23,207 nucleotides of DNA from an uncultured Eggerthellaceae bacterium. GTDB taxonomy: Bacteria; Actinomycetota; Coriobacteriia; Coriobacteriales; Eggerthellaceae. The notes beneath the pieces were generated by a model, which did not search any database, was not told where the DNA came from, and saw nothing but the letters and a program-made list of their open reading frames with translations. Both the position numbers and the translations under genes were made by a program. The stretch's first letter is position 1, and each line of letters opens with the position of its first letter. The stretch covers positions 47,389 to 70,595 of the forward strand of contig CAJURO010000010.1 in the NCBI GenBank assembly GCA_910588985.1, in the 5' to 3' direction. This document shows positions 23,117 to 23,207 of this stretch, in pieces.

Positions 23117-23207
23117 GCCTTTTTGGGTAGGGACTCCTTGATGATGAGGTAAGGCTCGCCGCGTCGTCGCTTCGAGCCAAGGTCTCTCAGCTCCTTTGGC
23201 TTACCTC
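23107..23207 (-). CDS. 3' end of a gene cut by the right edge
   Basis: An open minus-strand frame runs from the right edge to a TAG at 23107-23109. It encodes 32 residues including LRDLGSKRRRGEPYLIIKES and ending KKAYL. The composition and codon use look like a genuine C-terminus rather than chance, and it explains the otherwise empty end of the window. It overlaps the acyltransferase gene tail to tail by 10 bp. I do not recognise the family. Confidence 0.5.
   Translation of the reverse strand, partial: GKPKELRDLGSKRRRGEPYLIIKESLPKKAYL

Noticed and set aside
23146..23207. Possible tRNA-like or cloverleaf RNA at the right edge
   Set aside because: There is no GGTTCGA-type T loop, no D-arm consensus or anticodon stem, and the stretch reads as a plausible protein C-terminus on the minus strand.
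1..23207. CRISPR array, prophage, insertion sequence or toxin-antitoxin pair
   Set aside because: No regularly spaced repeats, no transposase, integrase or phage structural gene, and no small gene pair of that type was found on either strand.

Overview
The window looks like a chromosomal segment from a strictly anaerobic actinobacterium of the Coriobacteriia, most likely an Eggerthellaceae relative (Eggerthella/Slackia type). This placement is inference. It rests on moderate-to-high GC, a soluble DMSO-reductase-family molybdoenzyme with a small Fe-S partner, menaquinone biosynthesis, and the mix of LysR, short-chain dehydrogenase and HdeD-type genes. There are about 17 protein genes plus one cut by the right edge. 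I see no rRNA, tRNA, CRISPR array, insertion sequence or phage gene.

Left part (1-4262): mscL with a C-terminal zinc ribbon, then a two-component pair (response regulator, histidine kinase), all on the minus strand. Upstream of the regulator lie three direct repeats at 11-bp spacing, a typical OmpR-type operator. The gap to the next gene also holds a hairpin-rich stretch ending in a strong intrinsic terminator, a candidate small RNA or cis-acting leader. A cytoplasmic thioredoxin-like protein follows on the plus strand. A small LEA-like protein with 11-residue repeats lies on the minus strand.

Middle left (4263-7596): a minus-strand cluster of a LysR regulator, a short-chain dehydrogenase and a class-3 (fatty) aldehyde dehydrogenase. 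It points to alcohol/aldehyde oxidation or detoxification.

Centre (7597-13185): divergent from the LysR gene is a two-gene operon for a soluble molybdopterin oxidoreductase and a 111-residue ferredoxin-like subunit, with start and stop codons overlapping. Next come a minus-strand FMN-binding split-barrel protein and a plus-strand membrane protein with two H-x13-H pairs (probable bis-heme b protein). The membrane protein runs 165 bp antisense into the end of an ABC-F ATPase gene. The ABC-F gene has a roughly 210-nt leader with short upstream ORFs and hairpins that cover its ribosome binding site, which suggests inducible translational control.

Right part (13186-23207): a small acidic protein of unknown function, a second short-chain dehydrogenase, an HdeD/DUF308 membrane protein, and a 584-bp gap with a short repeat. 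Then come a 941-residue fusion of MenE-like and MenC-like domains, a DHA2-type MFS exporter fused to a CBS pair, and an OafA-type acyltransferase with a C-terminal SGNH domain. The 3' end of another gene on the minus strand reaches the edge.

The items most worth a second look are the ABC-F leader, the hairpin-rich candidate RNA, the MenE-MenC fusion with a degenerate ATP loop, the MFS-CBS fusion and the molybdoenzyme of unknown substrate.
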